Source of the DNA: Curtobacterium sp. ZW137
GTDB lineage: Bacteria > Actinomycetota > Actinomycetes > Actinomycetales > Microbacteriaceae
Reading direction: 5' to 3'
Length of the DNA stretch: 64,000 nucleotides
Assembly: GCF_003762905.1 (NCBI RefSeq)
Contig: NZ_RJKS01000003.1
Span: forward strand, 186,001 to 250,000
In this document: positions 53,908-63,892 of the stretch, one piece after another
Layout: every line of letters begins with the position of its first letter
How positions within the stretch are numbered: the first letter of the stretch is position 1
Made by a program: the position numbers and the translations under genes
The notes under the pieces: generated by a model
What the model saw: only the letters and a program-made list of their open reading frames with translations
Database searches by the model: none
What the model was told of the DNA's origin: nothing

Positions 53908-56118
53908 CTACAGCGCGGCCAGCACCGCGTTCAGCGTCGCGGACGGGCGCATGATCGCGCTCGTCTTGGCGTCGTCGGGGCGGTAGTAGCCACCGATGTC
54001 GGCCGGGGAGCCCTGGACCGCGACGAGTTCGTCGACGATCGTGGCTTCCTGGGCGTCGAGCTGTCCGGCGATCTCCGCGAACGCCGCTGCGAGCTCGGTG
54101 TCCTCGGTCTGCGCCGCGAGCTCTTCGGCCCAGTACTTCGCGAGGAAGAAGTGGCTGCCGCGGTTGTCGATCGTGCCGAGCTTGCGACCGGGGGACTTGT
54201 CCTCCTCGAGGAAGGTCCCGGTGGCGCGGTCGAGCGTCTCGCCGAGGATCTTCGCGCGCTGGTTGCCCGTCACGCCTGCGAGGTGCTCGAGGGAGACCGC
54301 CAGTGCCAGGAACTCGCCGAGGCTGTCCCAGCGCAGGTAGTTCTGCTGCACGAGCTGCTGCACGTGCTTCGGCGCGGAACCACCGGCACCGGTCTCGAAC
54401 AGGCCACCGCCACCGAGGAGCGGGACGACCGAGAGCATCTTCGCGGACGTGCCGAGCTCCATGATCGGGAACAGGTCGGTGAGGTAGTCGCGGAGCACGT
54501 TGCCCGTGACGGAGATGGTGTCCTCGCCGCGGCGGATGCGCTCGAGCGAGAAGGCCATCGCGTCGACCGGGGACAGCACCTCGATCTGCAGACCGTCGGT
54601 GTCGTGCTCGCCGAGGTAACGGTGGACGAGCTCGATGAGCGCAGCGTCGTGCGAGCGGCTCTCGTCGAGCCAGAAGACCGCGGGCGTCTCGGAGGCGCGG
54701 GCACGGGTGACGGCGAGCTTCACCCAGTCACGGATGGCGACGTCCTTGGTCTGGCAGGCACGCCAGATGTCGCCCTGGGCGACCTGGTGCTCGATGACGA
54801 CGTCGCCGGCGGCGTTCGTCACACGGACCGTGCCGTCACCGGGGACCTCGAAGGTCTTGTCGTGGGAGCCGTACTCCTCGGCCTTCTGCGCCATGAGGCC
54901 GACGTTCGGCACCGAGCCCATGGTGGACGGGTCGAACGCACCGTTGGCCCGGCAGTCCTCGATGACGGCCTGGTAGATGCCGGCGTAGCTCGAGTCGGGG
55001 ATCACGGCGATGGTGTCGTGCTCGTCGCCGTCCGGCCCCCACATGTGCCCGGAGGTGCGGATCATCGCCGGCATGGACGCGTCGACGATGACGTCGCTCG
55101 GCACGTGCAGGTTCGTGATGCCCTTGTCGGAGTCGACCATCGCGAGCTCGGGGCCCGCAGCGATGCCGTCCGTGAAGGCCTGCTTGATCTCCGCGCCGTT
55201 CGGCAGCGCGTCGAGTCCGGTGAGGATCGAGTTGAGGCCGTCGTTCGGGGTCAGCCCGGCAGCGGCGAGGTCGGCGCCGTAGCGGTCGAACACGTCGGGG
55301 AAGAAGGCCCGGATGACGTGGCCGAAGATGATCGGGTCGGAGACCTTCATCATCGTGGCCTTGAGGTGGACCGAGAACAGGATCCCCTCGTCCTGGGCGC
55401 GCTTGATCTGCGCGCGGAGGAACTGCTCGAGCGGCCCCACGTGCAGGACGGTGCCGTCGATGACCTCTCCCGCGAGGACCGGGATCGACTGCTTGAGCAC
55501 CTGCTCGCTGCCGTCCGTCCCGACGAACGTGATCGTCAGGGTGTCGTCGGCCGGGGCGACCCAGGTCTTCTCGTTGGAGCGGAAGTCGTCGACGCCCATC
55601 GTGACGACGTTCGTCTTCGACTCCGGGCTCCACGCGCCCATGCGGTGCGGGTGCTTGCGGGCGTAGTTCTTCACCGAGAGCGGGGCACGGCGGTCGGAGT
55701 TGCCCTCGCGCAGGACCGGGTTCACGGCGCTGCCCTTGACCTTGTCGTAGCGGGCGCGGACGTCGCGCTCGGCGTCGGTGGTCGGCTCGTCCGGGTACTC
55801 CGGCAGGTCGTAGCCCTGCGACTGGAGTTCCTTGATGGCGGTCTTGAGCTGCGGGATCGATGCCGAGATGTTCGGCAGCTTGATGATGTTCGCCTCGGGG
55901 GTCTTCGCGAGGTCGCCCAGCTCGGCCAGTGCGTCGTCGAGTCGCTGCTCGTCGCTGAGCCGCTCGGGGAAGAGCGCGATGATCCGGCCGGAGAGGGAGA
56001 TGTCCCGTGTCTCGACGTCGACACCGGCGGTGCCGGCGAACGCCTGGATGACGGGGAGGAAGGAGTGGGTGGCGAGGAACGGCGCCTCGTCCGTGAGCGT
56101 GTAGATGATCTTGGCCAT
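53908..56118 (-). CDS. icd: Monomeric NADP-dependent isocitrate dehydrogenase
   Basis: 736 residues, the length of the monomeric IDH family that replaces the dimeric enzyme in many actinobacteria. It opens [19 protein letters not shown] and keeps [57 protein letters not shown] (split domains of the substrate site) and [18 protein letters not shown]. It makes 2-oxoglutarate and NADPH in the citric acid cycle. GGGAG lies about 11 bases before the ATG. Confidence 0.95.
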   Translation of the reverse strand: MAKIIYTLTDEAPFLATHSFLPVIQAFAGTAGVDVETRDISLSGRIIALFPERLSDEQRLDDALAELGDLAKTPEANIIKLPNISASIPQLKTAIKELQSQGYDLPEYPDEPTTDAERDVRARYDKVKGSAVNPVLREGNSDRRAPLSVKNYARKHPHRMGAWSPESKTNVVTMGVDDFRSNEKTWVAPADDTLTITFVGTDGSEQVLKQSIPVLAGEVIDGTVLHVGPLEQFLRAQIKRAQDEGILFSVHLKATMMKVSDPIIFGHVIRAFFPDVFDRYGADLAAAGLTPNDGLNSILTGLDALPNGAEIKQAFTDGIAAGPELAMVDSDKGITNLHVPSDVIVDASMPAMIRTSGHMWGPDGDEHDTIAVIPDSSYAGIYQAVIEDCRANGAFDPSTMGSVPNVGLMAQKAEEYGSHDKTFEVPGDGTVRVTNAAGDVVIEHQVAQGDIWRACQTKDVAIRDWVKLAVTRARASETPAVFWLDESRSHDAALIELVHRYLGEHDTDGLQIEVLSPVDAMAFSLERIRRGEDTISVTGNVLRDYLTDLFPIMELGTSAKMLSVVPLLGGGGLFETGAGGSAPKHVQQLVQQNYLRWDSLGEFLALAVSLEHLAGVTGNQRAKILGETLDRATGTFLEEDKSPGRKLGTIDNRGSHFFLAKYWAEELAAQTEDTELAAAFAEIAGQLDAQEATIVDELVAVQGSPADIGGYYRPDDAKTSAIMRPSATLNAVLAAL

Positions 56119-56288
56119 GCTGGCGGGTACTCCCTTGTTCGCGCGTCGGTGCTTCCACGCTACTCGTGGTGAGTGATGTCTCGACATCAAGATACATTGC
56201 CGAGACGTCTCCCAGTCACCGTCCAGACGCCGCAATGGAGCGTCATAGCGAAGCGTCGTGCAATGGAGGTGTTCGAGAGGAGCACACC

Positions 56289-56654
56289 ATGGCCACCGCA
56301 CGACAACGCCCCGAGGACCACGGGTGGACCGCCGAGGACCTCCGCTCCGCGTACGCCTCCGACGGCTCCGGCCCGTACCGGTACGCCCCCGACGGCTCCG
56401 GCCCGTTCTCGTACGACCCGGACGGCAGCGGCCCGTGGCTGGTCGGGCCCGATCCGGTGCGCGGCATCGCCCGCTTCGCCCCGCGCAACCGCCGCTCCGC
56501 GACGCGCCTGCGGCGGATCGGTACCGCGATCGCCGCGGGCGCCCTCGCACTCACGCTGGTCGCCGGCAGTCTGGCGTTCGTGGCCGCCGAGGTCGCACCG
56601 CACCACGCGGTGAACGCCGCCGCACTCCACAGCCAGGGGCCCGAAGCGGACTAG
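56289..56654 (+). CDS. Small repeat-bearing membrane protein
   Basis: 121 residues. Three units of the form YxxDGSGPx follow each other at about residues 22-47, then a basic stretch and one membrane span at about 81-99. GAGGAG lies 7 bases before the ATG. It is divergent from icd. Unknown; the tail faces outside if the positive-inside rule holds. Confidence 0.6.
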   Translation: MATARQRPEDHGWTAEDLRSAYASDGSGPYRYAPDGSGPFSYDPDGSGPWLVGPDPVRGIARFAPRNRRSATRLRRIGTAIAAGALALTLVAGSLAFVAAEVAPHHAVNAAALHSQGPEAD

Positions 56655-56682
56655 ATCCGCCGATCGGTGTCACGCTGGGGCG

Positions 56683-58380
56683 GTGACAGAACTCCTCGTC
56701 GTCGGCCTCGTCGCCATCCTGGTCATCGCGGGCGCCGCGGTGCTCGGGCCGCGGATCGGCATCGCCGCGCCCCTGGTGCTCGTCGCGGTCGGCATCGTCG
56801 CGAGCCTGGTCCCGTGGATCCCGAACGCCGAGATCGACCCCGAGTGGATCCTCGCCGGGGTCCTCCCACCGCTGCTGTACTCGTCGGCCGTGTCGATGCC
56901 GACGATGAACTTCCGACGGGAGTTCGGCGCGATCAGCGGCCTGTCGGTGGTGCTCGTCGTCGCGAGTTCCGTCGTGCTCGGCCTGTTCTTCGCCTGGGCG
57001 ATCCCGGGCCTCGGGCTCGCGTGGGGGATCGCCCTCGGGGCCATCGTCAGCCCGACCGACGCCGTCGCGACCTCGATCGTGAAGCAGACCTCGGTGTCCC
57101 GGCGGGTCATCGCGATCCTCGACGGGGAGTCGCTGCTCAACGACGCCACCGCCCTCGTGCTCCTGCGCACCGCGATCGTCGCCGCCGCGGCGTCGTTCTC
57201 GTTCTGGGGTGCGGTGGGCGACTTCGCGTTCGCGGTCGCCGTCGCGGTCGCCATCGGACTCGTCATCGGGTGGCTGAACCTCCGCGTCCGCGCCCGCGTC
57301 CCGAACGCGACCGTCAACACGGCGCTGTCGTTCGCGGTGCCGTTCGCCGCGTCGATCCCGGCCGAGGCCCTGCACGCGTCCGGCCTCGTCGCCGCGGTCG
57401 TCGCCGGGCTCGTCACCGGGATCCGCGCCCCCAGGGTCCTGCCGCCGAGCCACCGCCTCTCCGACGCGCAGAACTGGGGCACCGTCGAGTTCGTGCTCGA
57501 GGGCGCGGTGTTCCTCGTGATGGGGCTCGAGCTCGCGTCGATCGTCACCGACGTGCAGCAGGACCACGCCGGCATCGGCCCCGCGCTCCTCATCGCGGTC
57601 GGCGCGCTCGTGCTGACGGTGCTCGTCCGGACTGCCTACGTGGTGCCGCTCCTCTTCGGCCTGTCGAAGAGTGCGAAGCGCGGTGCACGGATGCAGGAGC
57701 GACTGCAGGGGTTCCAGAACGCCGACACCCAGTCCACGAGTCAGGCGCTGCAGGACCACCGGTTCGGGAACCGCCCGCCGTCCGAGCGGGACCTCGAGCG
57801 CTTCGGCACCCGGGTGCGGCAGACGCTCGCGGACATCCAGTACTTCAGGAACGCGCCGCTCGGGTGGCGCGAGGGCACCGCCGTGGTCTGGGCGGGCATG
57901 CGCGGGGCGGTCACGGTCGCCGCCGCGCAGACGCTCCCCGACACCGCCCCGCAGAAGTCGCTGCTCGTCTTCATCGCGTTCGCGGTCGCCGGGCTCTCCC
58001 TGCTCGTCCAGGGCGGGACGATCGGCCCGCTGCTCCGCCGGATCAGTCCGCCGACGACCGACAGCACGGCGAAGGACACCGAGGAGCGCCAACGCCTGAT
58101 GACCGTCATGCGGGACGCTGCGGAATCCGTCAACGCCACCGCCCCGGACGGGTTCACGCCGCGCACGCGCGAAGAACTCGAGGCGACGGACCCGGCGGAA
58201 ATCCGTGCCTGGTTCGGGCGGGAGAAGGTGCGGCGGCTCCAGGTGCTCGACGCGCAGCGGTCGGCGCTCCTCGACGCCCGCGACGACGGCACGTTCGACG
58301 CCGAGGTGCTCGAGTCGGTCCTGCAGAACCTCGACGCCGAGCAGATCGCGCTCGAACTGCGCGGGGGCCCGACCGGCTGA
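56683..58380 (+). CDS. Na+/H+ antiporter, CPA1 family
   Basis: 565 residues, about twelve spans, with IVSPTDAVATSIVKQ and the LNDATALVL segment of the ion-binding site (Asp residues kept), then a cytoplasmic tail of about 170 residues. It exchanges Na+ (or K+) for protons. CACGCT ends 6 bp before the GTG. Confidence 0.88.
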   Translation: MTELLVVGLVAILVIAGAAVLGPRIGIAAPLVLVAVGIVASLVPWIPNAEIDPEWILAGVLPPLLYSSAVSMPTMNFRREFGAISGLSVVLVVASSVVLGLFFAWAIPGLGLAWGIALGAIVSPTDAVATSIVKQTSVSRRVIAILDGESLLNDATALVLLRTAIVAAAASFSFWGAVGDFAFAVAVAVAIGLVIGWLNLRVRARVPNATVNTALSFAVPFAASIPAEALHASGLVAAVVAGLVTGIRAPRVLPPSHRLSDAQNWGTVEFVLEGAVFLVMGLELASIVTDVQQDHAGIGPALLIAVGALVLTVLVRTAYVVPLLFGLSKSAKRGARMQERLQGFQNADTQSTSQALQDHRFGNRPPSERDLERFGTRVRQTLADIQYFRNAPLGWREGTAVVWAGMRGAVTVAAAQTLPDTAPQKSLLVFIAFAVAGLSLLVQGGTIGPLLRRISPPTTDSTAKDTEERQRLMTVMRDAAESVNATAPDGFTPRTREELEATDPAEIRAWFGREKVRRLQVLDAQRSALLDARDDGTFDAEVLESVLQNLDAEQIALELRGGPTG

Positions 58381-58398
58381 CGCGCGCGCCTGCGGTGC

Positions 58399-58893
58399 TC
58401 AGTGGCCGATCGTGATGCGGAACACCCGCACGCCGGCGGTCTGCAGCGCCGCGAGCCCGAGCCGCATCCGCAGGTTCCGGAACGGCCGCTTCAAGCCGGT
58501 CGGCGCCGCGGCGGCACCCATCTGGTGCAACACCTCGGTCGTCAGCGTGCGCTCCAGCTTCGGCGCGAGCCGGGTGGCACCGGACACGGTCACGACGATG
58601 CGGACCGCGTGCGGCGCGAGGAGCGGGCTGATCGTCTCCGCCGCCTCGTGCGCGCGGTGGAAGGCGGGGTCGTCGCCCGGGCGCCGGATCGCGATGACCG
58701 CGAGTTCGGCGTTGCCGGTCTCCGCGGGATCCGGCAGGTCGTCGACGCCGACCACCCGCAGCCGTGCGGCATCGACGCCGGCGCGTACCGCTGCGACGCG
58801 GAGCACCGGCAGGAGGTCCTGCGTGCCGGCCAGGACGACCTCGGCGTGCTGGAGGTCGATCGGTTCGTGGCGTTCCCGGGGCGTTCGGGCCAT
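58399..58893 (-). CDS. Hypothetical protein
   Basis: 164 residues, alpha/beta, containing VVGVDDLPDPAETGNAEL and VRIVVTVSGATRLAPKLE. AAGGA lies 6 bases before the ATG. Convergent with the antiporter, 18 bp apart. No family recognised. Confidence 0.55.
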   Translation of the reverse strand: MARTPRERHEPIDLQHAEVVLAGTQDLLPVLRVAAVRAGVDAARLRVVGVDDLPDPAETGNAELAVIAIRRPGDDPAFHRAHEAAETISPLLAPHAVRIVVTVSGATRLAPKLERTLTTEVLHQMGAAAAPTGLKRPFRNLRMRLGLAALQTAGVRVFRITIGH

Positions 58894-58973
58894 GAGGGGT
58901 CCTTCCGCTCGCTGCTCCTCGGACACTACTGATCTGCGGGCCGACACGCCCGCCAGCGCCCTAGGCTGGCGGC

Positions 58974-59588
58974 ATGGCACGGATGCTGCGCACCGACCGG
59001 GGTCTCGACCGGCTGGTCAACTTCTCCGACGCGACCGTCGCGATCGCGATCACGCTGCTGCTCCTGCCGCTCGTCGACGTCGCCGACGACATCGAGCACG
59101 AGTCGCTCGGCAAGCTCCTGGGGGAGAACGTCGGGACGATCATCGCGTTCTTCGTCAGCTTCGTCGTGATCTCGCGCCTGTGGCTCTCCCACCACCGGCT
59201 GTTCGAGGCGACGCAGTCCTACTCGAACATCGTCCTGCGCGTGAACTTCGTCTGGCTGGCGAGCATCGCGTTCCTGCCGTTCTCGTCGAACCTCATCGCC
59301 CAGACGACCCACGACCGCGGCGTGAACGCGCTCTACATCGGGACGATCGCGATGGCGAGCCTGAGCATGACCGTGATGCAGTGGACGGTCTGGCGCGATC
59401 CGGCGCTCATCCGCGAGGACGGCCGCGCGATGCTCCACCCGGTGGACGGCACCGTGACGTTCATCGCGCTCGTGGTGGCCCTCGTCGGCGCGGTGCTCGT
59501 GCCGGGTGGCGGAGCGTACTGGCTGCTGCTGCTCGTCCCGGCCGGTTGGTTGTCGAACTGGCTGGAGCGTCGTCTCCACGACCGGTGA
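58974..59588 (+). CDS. TMEM175-family potassium channel (DUF1211)
   Basis: 204 residues, six spans. The signature RLVNFSDATVAIAITLLLLP carries the FSD motif, and VVISRLWLSHHRLFE follows. Bacterial TMEM175 proteins are K+ channels. TAGGCT ends 6 bp before the ATG. Confidence 0.85.
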   Translation: MARMLRTDRGLDRLVNFSDATVAIAITLLLLPLVDVADDIEHESLGKLLGENVGTIIAFFVSFVVISRLWLSHHRLFEATQSYSNIVLRVNFVWLASIAFLPFSSNLIAQTTHDRGVNALYIGTIAMASLSMTVMQWTVWRDPALIREDGRAMLHPVDGTVTFIALVVALVGAVLVPGGGAYWLLLLVPAGWLSNWLERRLHDR

Positions 59589-59641
59589 CGCCGACCGGTG
59601 ACACGACCGGTGACCCCGACCGCTGACGCGACAGGTGACGC
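59579..59641. repeat. Alternating 13/12-bp tandem repeat
   Basis: Five units based on CGACCGGTGACGC, with lengths 13, 12, 13, 12, 13, start at 59579, 59592, 59604, 59617 and 59629. The first unit contains the stop codon of the TMEM175 gene. Average period 12.5 bp. Confidence 0.75.
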
Positions 59642-59691
59642 CGACTGGGGGCTGTACAACCGGACAGGTTCGTGCAGAATGGTCTGCGGCC

Positions 59692-60591
59692 ATGACGACA
59701 CCACTCGACGCAGACCAGCAGCCCGACTCCCCGGTCGTGCACCACTCGCGTCGTGCTGCCCTCGCGGCGGAGCGGGCGGCGGCGGCAGCAGCAGCAGCAG
59801 CGAAGCGTCGGCGGCCCGTGCCGAAGCAGCCCGCGGCGAACAGCCCCGTGCTGACGAACACCGCGCGCACCGCCCGGACCGCGCGCACGTCGCGCACCGC
59901 GAAGGCCCCGACCACCACGAAGCAGCGCACCAGCCGCATCACACTCACCAGCGCGATCGCCGCGGTCGCGATGTTCGCCGCGTCCGCGATGCCGGCCCAC
60001 GCGAGCGCCGGCACCTCGAGCGCCACCTCGACCCTCGCCCCGATCGTCCGCACGCAGGACTTCGCCGTGACCCAGGCGGTCGCCACGGCCACCACGACGC
60101 GCGACGGCTTCACGGTCGGCGGCAGCGGCGGCAGCACCCCCGGCGCCGAGGTCACGCTCGGCGGGGAGGTCCGCTCGCCGTTCCCGACCCAGGTCCGGAT
60201 GAGCTCCGGCTTCGGCTACCGCACGGCCCCCTGCGCCGCGTGCTCGTCGCTGCACCAGGGCCTCGACTTCAACCCGGGCATGGGCGCCCCGATCGGTGCC
60301 GTCGCCGCGGGGACCGTGCGGGTCTCGGGGACGTACTTCTCCTACGGCAACGCCGTCGTCATCGACCACGTGGTCGACGGGCGCGAGGTCTCCACGCTGT
60401 ACGGCCACATGATCCCCGGTTCGTCGCCGCTCAAGGTCGGCGACCGCGTCGAGGCCGGCGAGTTCGTCGGCAACGTCGGTTCCTCGGGTGTGTCCACGGG
60501 CGCGCACCTGCACCTCGAGGTGCTGATGGACGGCACGCTGCCGGTCGACCCCCGCGCGTGGATCGAGTCCCACACGGGCCGGTCGCTCTAG
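59692..60591 (+). CDS. M23 (LytM) metallopeptidase-family cell-wall protein
   Basis: 299 residues. A basic, Ala/Thr/Arg-rich cytoplasmic part of about 80 residues, a signal-anchor span at 82-103, then the LytM domain with His188, Asp192, His272 and His274 (HQGLDFN, HLHLE), the full zinc set. It should cleave peptidoglycan cross-links or activate another hydrolase. CAGAAT at about 12 bp before the ATG is a possible -10. Confidence 0.88.
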   Translation: MTTPLDADQQPDSPVVHHSRRAALAAERAAAAAAAAAKRRRPVPKQPAANSPVLTNTARTARTARTSRTAKAPTTTKQRTSRITLTSAIAAVAMFAASAMPAHASAGTSSATSTLAPIVRTQDFAVTQAVATATTTRDGFTVGGSGGSTPGAEVTLGGEVRSPFPTQVRMSSGFGYRTAPCAACSSLHQGLDFNPGMGAPIGAVAAGTVRVSGTYFSYGNAVVIDHVVDGREVSTLYGHMIPGSSPLKVGDRVEAGEFVGNVGSSGVSTGAHLHLEVLMDGTLPVDPRAWIESHTGRSL

Positions 60592-60648
60592 ACGCTTCCC
60601 CAGGCGTTCCGGGCCGGTCACCCAGCGAACCTGTGCAGGATCACAGGT

Positions 60649-61902
60649 GTGGACACCTGGATCGCCTTCGGACTCGTCGTCGTCTTCGTGCTGGTCGGCG
60701 AGGTGTTCGCCGCCGCCGAGATCGCGCTCGTGTCCCTCCGCGAATCCCAGCTCCAGCAGCTCGAGCACCGGGGGAGCCGCGGTGCCCGGGTCGCCGCACT
60801 CGGCCGTGACCCGAACCGCTTCCTCTCCGCCGTGCAGATCGGCGTGACCGTCGCCGGCTTCTTCTCCGCCGCGTACGGTGCGTCCTCGATCGCACCGGAC
60901 GTCGCACCGCTCTTCGTCGGGCTCGGTCTGGCGACCGGCACGGCGGGGACCGTCGCCCTGATCGCGATGACCCTGGTCATCGCCTACCTGTCGCTCGTGT
61001 TCGGCGAGCTGGTCCCGAAGCGCCTGGCACTGCAGCGCGCCGAGGGCTTCTCGATGCTCGTCGCGCCGACGCTCGACCGCTTCGCGAGCCTGATGCGCCC
61101 GGCGATCTGGGTGCTGTCGCGGAGCACGGACGCGGTCGTCCGGCTGCTCGGCGGGGACCCGGACGCCCGGAGCGAGTCGATGAGCACCGAGGAGCTCCGC
61201 GGGCTGGTGTCGGAGCACGACGCGATCGACGAGCAGGGGCGCCGCATCGCCCGCAGCGCGCTCGACGCCCAGGGCCGGATCCTCCGCGAGTCGATGCGCC
61301 CCTGGTACGACGTCGCGACCCTCCACGGCCGGCAGAGCATCGCGGAGGCCACCGACGCCGCACTCGACCTCGGCCACACGCGGTACGTCGTGACGGACGG
61401 CTCCCGCGACGAGGTCACCGGCTTCGTGCACCTCCGCGACCTGCTCCGGCCCGTCGATCCGGGCGCCGACGTCCGCACCATCAGCCGGCCGATCGTCGCG
61501 TTCCCGGAGACGAAGTCCCTGTCGAGCACGATCGCCGAGATGCGGACCGCGGGAACGCAGATCGCGCTGGTCGTCGACGAGTACGGCGGGAGCGCCGGCA
61601 TGGTCACGCTGGAGGCCCTGCTCGAGGACCTCGTCGGTCCGATCCGCGACGAGTACGACGCCCCGGTCCGCGCGACCGGTGACGTGGACGGTGCCACGGT
61701 GCTCGAGGACCTCGTCGCGGACGGCGGGCCGGCACTGCCGGACGGGGACTACGAGACGGTCGGCGGCCTGGTGCAGGTGCACCTGGACCGCGTCCCCGAG
61801 GTCGGTGACGTCGTCGAGGTGGGGGACCACCGTCTCGAGGTGACCCGCATGGACGGTCACCGCGTCGCACGCGTCGCCATCAGGGAGACCGCGACCCGAT
61901 GA
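60649..61902 (+). CDS. CNNM/CorC-type transporter-associated protein
   Basis: 417 residues. DUF21 membrane part (AEIALVSLRESQLQQLEHRG, FGELVPKRLALQRAEGFS), two CBS domains (about 215-320, TRYVVTD, VVDEYGGSAGMVTLEALLEDLVG) and a C-terminal CorC/HlyC domain. Mg2+ or Co2+ transport is the accepted role. CAGGAT ends 7 bp before the GTG. Confidence 0.9.
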   Translation: MDTWIAFGLVVVFVLVGEVFAAAEIALVSLRESQLQQLEHRGSRGARVAALGRDPNRFLSAVQIGVTVAGFFSAAYGASSIAPDVAPLFVGLGLATGTAGTVALIAMTLVIAYLSLVFGELVPKRLALQRAEGFSMLVAPTLDRFASLMRPAIWVLSRSTDAVVRLLGGDPDARSESMSTEELRGLVSEHDAIDEQGRRIARSALDAQGRILRESMRPWYDVATLHGRQSIAEATDAALDLGHTRYVVTDGSRDEVTGFVHLRDLLRPVDPGADVRTISRPIVAFPETKSLSSTIAEMRTAGTQIALVVDEYGGSAGMVTLEALLEDLVGPIRDEYDAPVRATGDVDGATVLEDLVADGGPALPDGDYETVGGLVQVHLDRVPEVGDVVEVGDHRLEVTRMDGHRVARVAIRETATR

Positions 61903-61946
61903 CGGACGGGAGGCCCGTGGCGACGCCGCCACGAGCCTCCCGTCCG
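61903..61946. terminator. Long palindromic terminator, copy 3
   Basis: CGGACGGGAGGCCCGTGGCG 61903-61922 pairs with 61927-61946 with one C-A mismatch. It begins directly after the stop codon of the CNNM gene and shares its arm sequence with copies 1 and 2. Confidence 0.8.
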
Positions 61947-62004
61947 GTGACGGGTTGCGGTGGTACCTGCCTCGGGCCAGGTGCCACGACGTAGCCTGTG
62001 GACC

Positions 62005-62910
62005 ATGGGTATCGACGTGCGCAACGAGATCCGCGACTTCCTGTCCTCGCGGCGGGCGCGGATCACCCCCGAGCAGGCCGGCATGCCGTCCTTCGGCGGG
62101 GGAGTGCGCCGGGTTCCCGGGCTCCGTCGGCACGAGGTCGCGATGCTGGCCGGCGTCAGCGTCGACTACTACACGCGGCTCGAGCGCGGCACGCTGAAGG
62201 GCGTCTCGGACAGCGTGCTCGAGGGCCTCGCCGGAGCGCTGCAGCTCGACACGGACGAGCGCACGCACCTCTGGGACCTCGCCCGCCTGGCGAACTCCGG
62301 CGTGAAGATGATGCACAAGACCATGCCGACCCGGATCCGTCCCGGTGTGCAGCGGCTGCTCGACGCGATCACCGGTGCGCCCGCGTGGGTGCGGAACGAG
62401 CGCGGCGACGTCCTCGCCGCGAACGAGCTCGGCCGGGCCCTGTACGCACCGATGTTCGCCGGCCCCGGTCGCCCCGTGAACTCCGCACGCTTCACGTTCC
62501 TCGACCCCGCTGCGCGCTCGTTCTTCATCGACTGGCCGCAGACCGCCCGGGACTCCGTGGCGATCCTCCGCGCCGCCGCCGTCGCGAACCCCTGCGAGCC
62601 CGGCCTCGTGACGCTCGTCGGGGAGCTCTCCACCCGCAGCGAGGAGTTCCGCACGTGGTGGGCCGAGCACGACGTCCGGCTGCACCGCACCGGCAAGAAG
62701 CGGATCGCCCACCCCGTCGTCGGCGACCTCGAGCTCGACTACGAGGCACTCGACCTCGTCGCCGACCCCGGACTGACGATGTTCACGTACAGCGCCGAGC
62801 CCGGGTCGTCCTCCGAGCGTTCGCTCGCGCTCCTCGGGACGTGGGCCGCGACCGAGCGTGCGGAGCGTGTCGCCGCCCTGCGCGAAGCCGAGTCCGAGTC
62901 GGTCGACTGA
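62005..62910 (+). CDS. XRE-family regulator with MmyB-like ligand domain
   Basis: 301 residues. HTH at about 10-75 with VPGLRRHEVAMLAGVSVDYY and TRLERG, then the MmyB-like domain of about 180 residues, including VRNERGDVLAANELGRAL. Such regulators bind fatty acids or flavin-like ligands and often control neighbouring redox genes. TAGCCT ends 7 bp before the ATG. Confidence 0.85.
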   Translation: MGIDVRNEIRDFLSSRRARITPEQAGMPSFGGGVRRVPGLRRHEVAMLAGVSVDYYTRLERGTLKGVSDSVLEGLAGALQLDTDERTHLWDLARLANSGVKMMHKTMPTRIRPGVQRLLDAITGAPAWVRNERGDVLAANELGRALYAPMFAGPGRPVNSARFTFLDPAARSFFIDWPQTARDSVAILRAAAVANPCEPGLVTLVGELSTRSEEFRTWWAEHDVRLHRTGKKRIAHPVVGDLELDYEALDLVADPGLTMFTYSAEPGSSSERSLALLGTWAATERAERVAALREAESESVD

Positions 62911-62930
62911 CCCCGCCGTAGGCTGACGGC

Positions 62931-63704
62931 GTGACGAGGACTGCGGACGGCTCAGCGGGGGACGCGGACTACGGCGCGATCGGCGCCGGGTACGGCCGCT
63001 ACCGCCGCCCCGAGCCGTCCTTCGGCCGGGCGATCGCGAAGGAACTCGGCGACGCCCGCACGGTGCTCAACGTCGGTGCCGGTGCCGGTTCGTACGAACC
63101 CCGTGACCGGGACGTGACCGCCGTCGAGCCCTCGGAGTCGATGCGCGCCCAGCGTCCGCCGGAGCTCGCCCGGGCGATCGACGCCACCGCGGAGGACCTG
63201 CCCTTCGAGGACGACACGTTCGACGCCGCGATGACGACGTTCTCCGTGCACCAGTGGCAGGACGTCGAGCGCGGTCTCGCCGAGATGCGTCGGGTCACAC
63301 GGGGCCCGGTCGTCGTGATGACCTGCGACCCCGAGCGCGTCCAGGACTACTGGCTCGCCGAGTACGCCCCCGACGTGATGGCCACCGAGGCCCGCCGCTA
63401 CCCCGCGCTCGACCGGATCGCCGCGGCACTGGGCGGCGAGGTCACGACGACCCGGCTGCCCATCCCGTTCACGTGCGTCGACGGATTCTCCGAGGCGTAC
63501 TACGGCCGGCCCGAGCGGCTGCTCGACCCCGAAGCGCGCCGGGCGAACTCGGCGTGGGCCTTCGTCGACGAGATGAGTGCCGCCCGCTCGGTCGCCGCAC
63601 TCCGCACGGCGCTGGAGTCCGGCGCGTGGGACGACCGGCACGGTCCCCTGCGGGTGCAGCCCTCCTACGACGGGTCGCTCGTGCTCGTCACGGGTCGCCC
63701 TTGA
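62931..63704 (+). CDS. Class I SAM-dependent methyltransferase
   Basis: 257 residues. The SAM loop VLNVGAGAGSYEP at 45-57 and acidic VEPSESM follow the Methyltransf_11 pattern, with VHQWQDVERGLAEMRRVTRG later. Substrate unknown. TAGGCT ends 6 bp before the GTG. Confidence 0.8.
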   Translation: MTRTADGSAGDADYGAIGAGYGRYRRPEPSFGRAIAKELGDARTVLNVGAGAGSYEPRDRDVTAVEPSESMRAQRPPELARAIDATAEDLPFEDDTFDAAMTTFSVHQWQDVERGLAEMRRVTRGPVVVMTCDPERVQDYWLAEYAPDVMATEARRYPALDRIAAALGGEVTTTRLPIPFTCVDGFSEAYYGRPERLLDPEARRANSAWAFVDEMSAARSVAALRTALESGAWDDRHGPLRVQPSYDGSLVLVTGRP

Positions 63705-63726
63705 CAGACCCTCGTAGGCTGGTGTC

Positions 63727-63780
63727 GTGAGCAATCGTCCCGAGGAGGTCGTCGGCGCCCCAGCCGGCATCAGGGCCTGA
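63727..63780 (+). CDS. 17-residue leaderless upstream ORF
   Basis: GTG to TGA encodes MSNRPEEVVGAPAGIRA. TAGGCT at 63715-63720 ends 6 bp before the GTG, like the leaderless genes around it, so this reading frame should be translated from the first base of the mRNA. It lies 112 bp upstream of the FBP gene. Confidence 0.5.
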   Translation: MSNRPEEVVGAPAGIRA

Positions 63781-63792
63781 CGCCCCCGGCTG
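63761..63792 (+). promoter_or_regulatory. Hairpin around the uORF stop codon
   Basis: CAGCCGG 63761-63767 pairs with CCGGCTG 63786-63792, with the inner palindrome TCAGGGCCTGA; the uORF stop codon (63778-63780) lies inside. A ribosome finishing or stalling in the uORF would open the stem, as in translational attenuators. Confidence 0.45.
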
Positions 63793-63892
63793 TGTCGTCC
63801 GACACGGCCGCACTCGTCGACCCATCCTCGGAAGAACCGCCCGGTGCGGCGCCGACCAGCGCCCCGGACGACATCACAGAACGGCTCACCCC

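Noticed and set aside
59461..62712. A thousand-codon minus-strand frame across TMEM175, M23, CNNM and XRE genes
   Set aside because: Same antisense effect; four real genes with domains and start signals cover it.
63701..63720. TTGACA and TAGGCT as a classical promoter
   Set aside because: The spacing is only 8 bp; TTGACA here contains the stop codon of the methyltransferase gene. Only the -10 box is kept.
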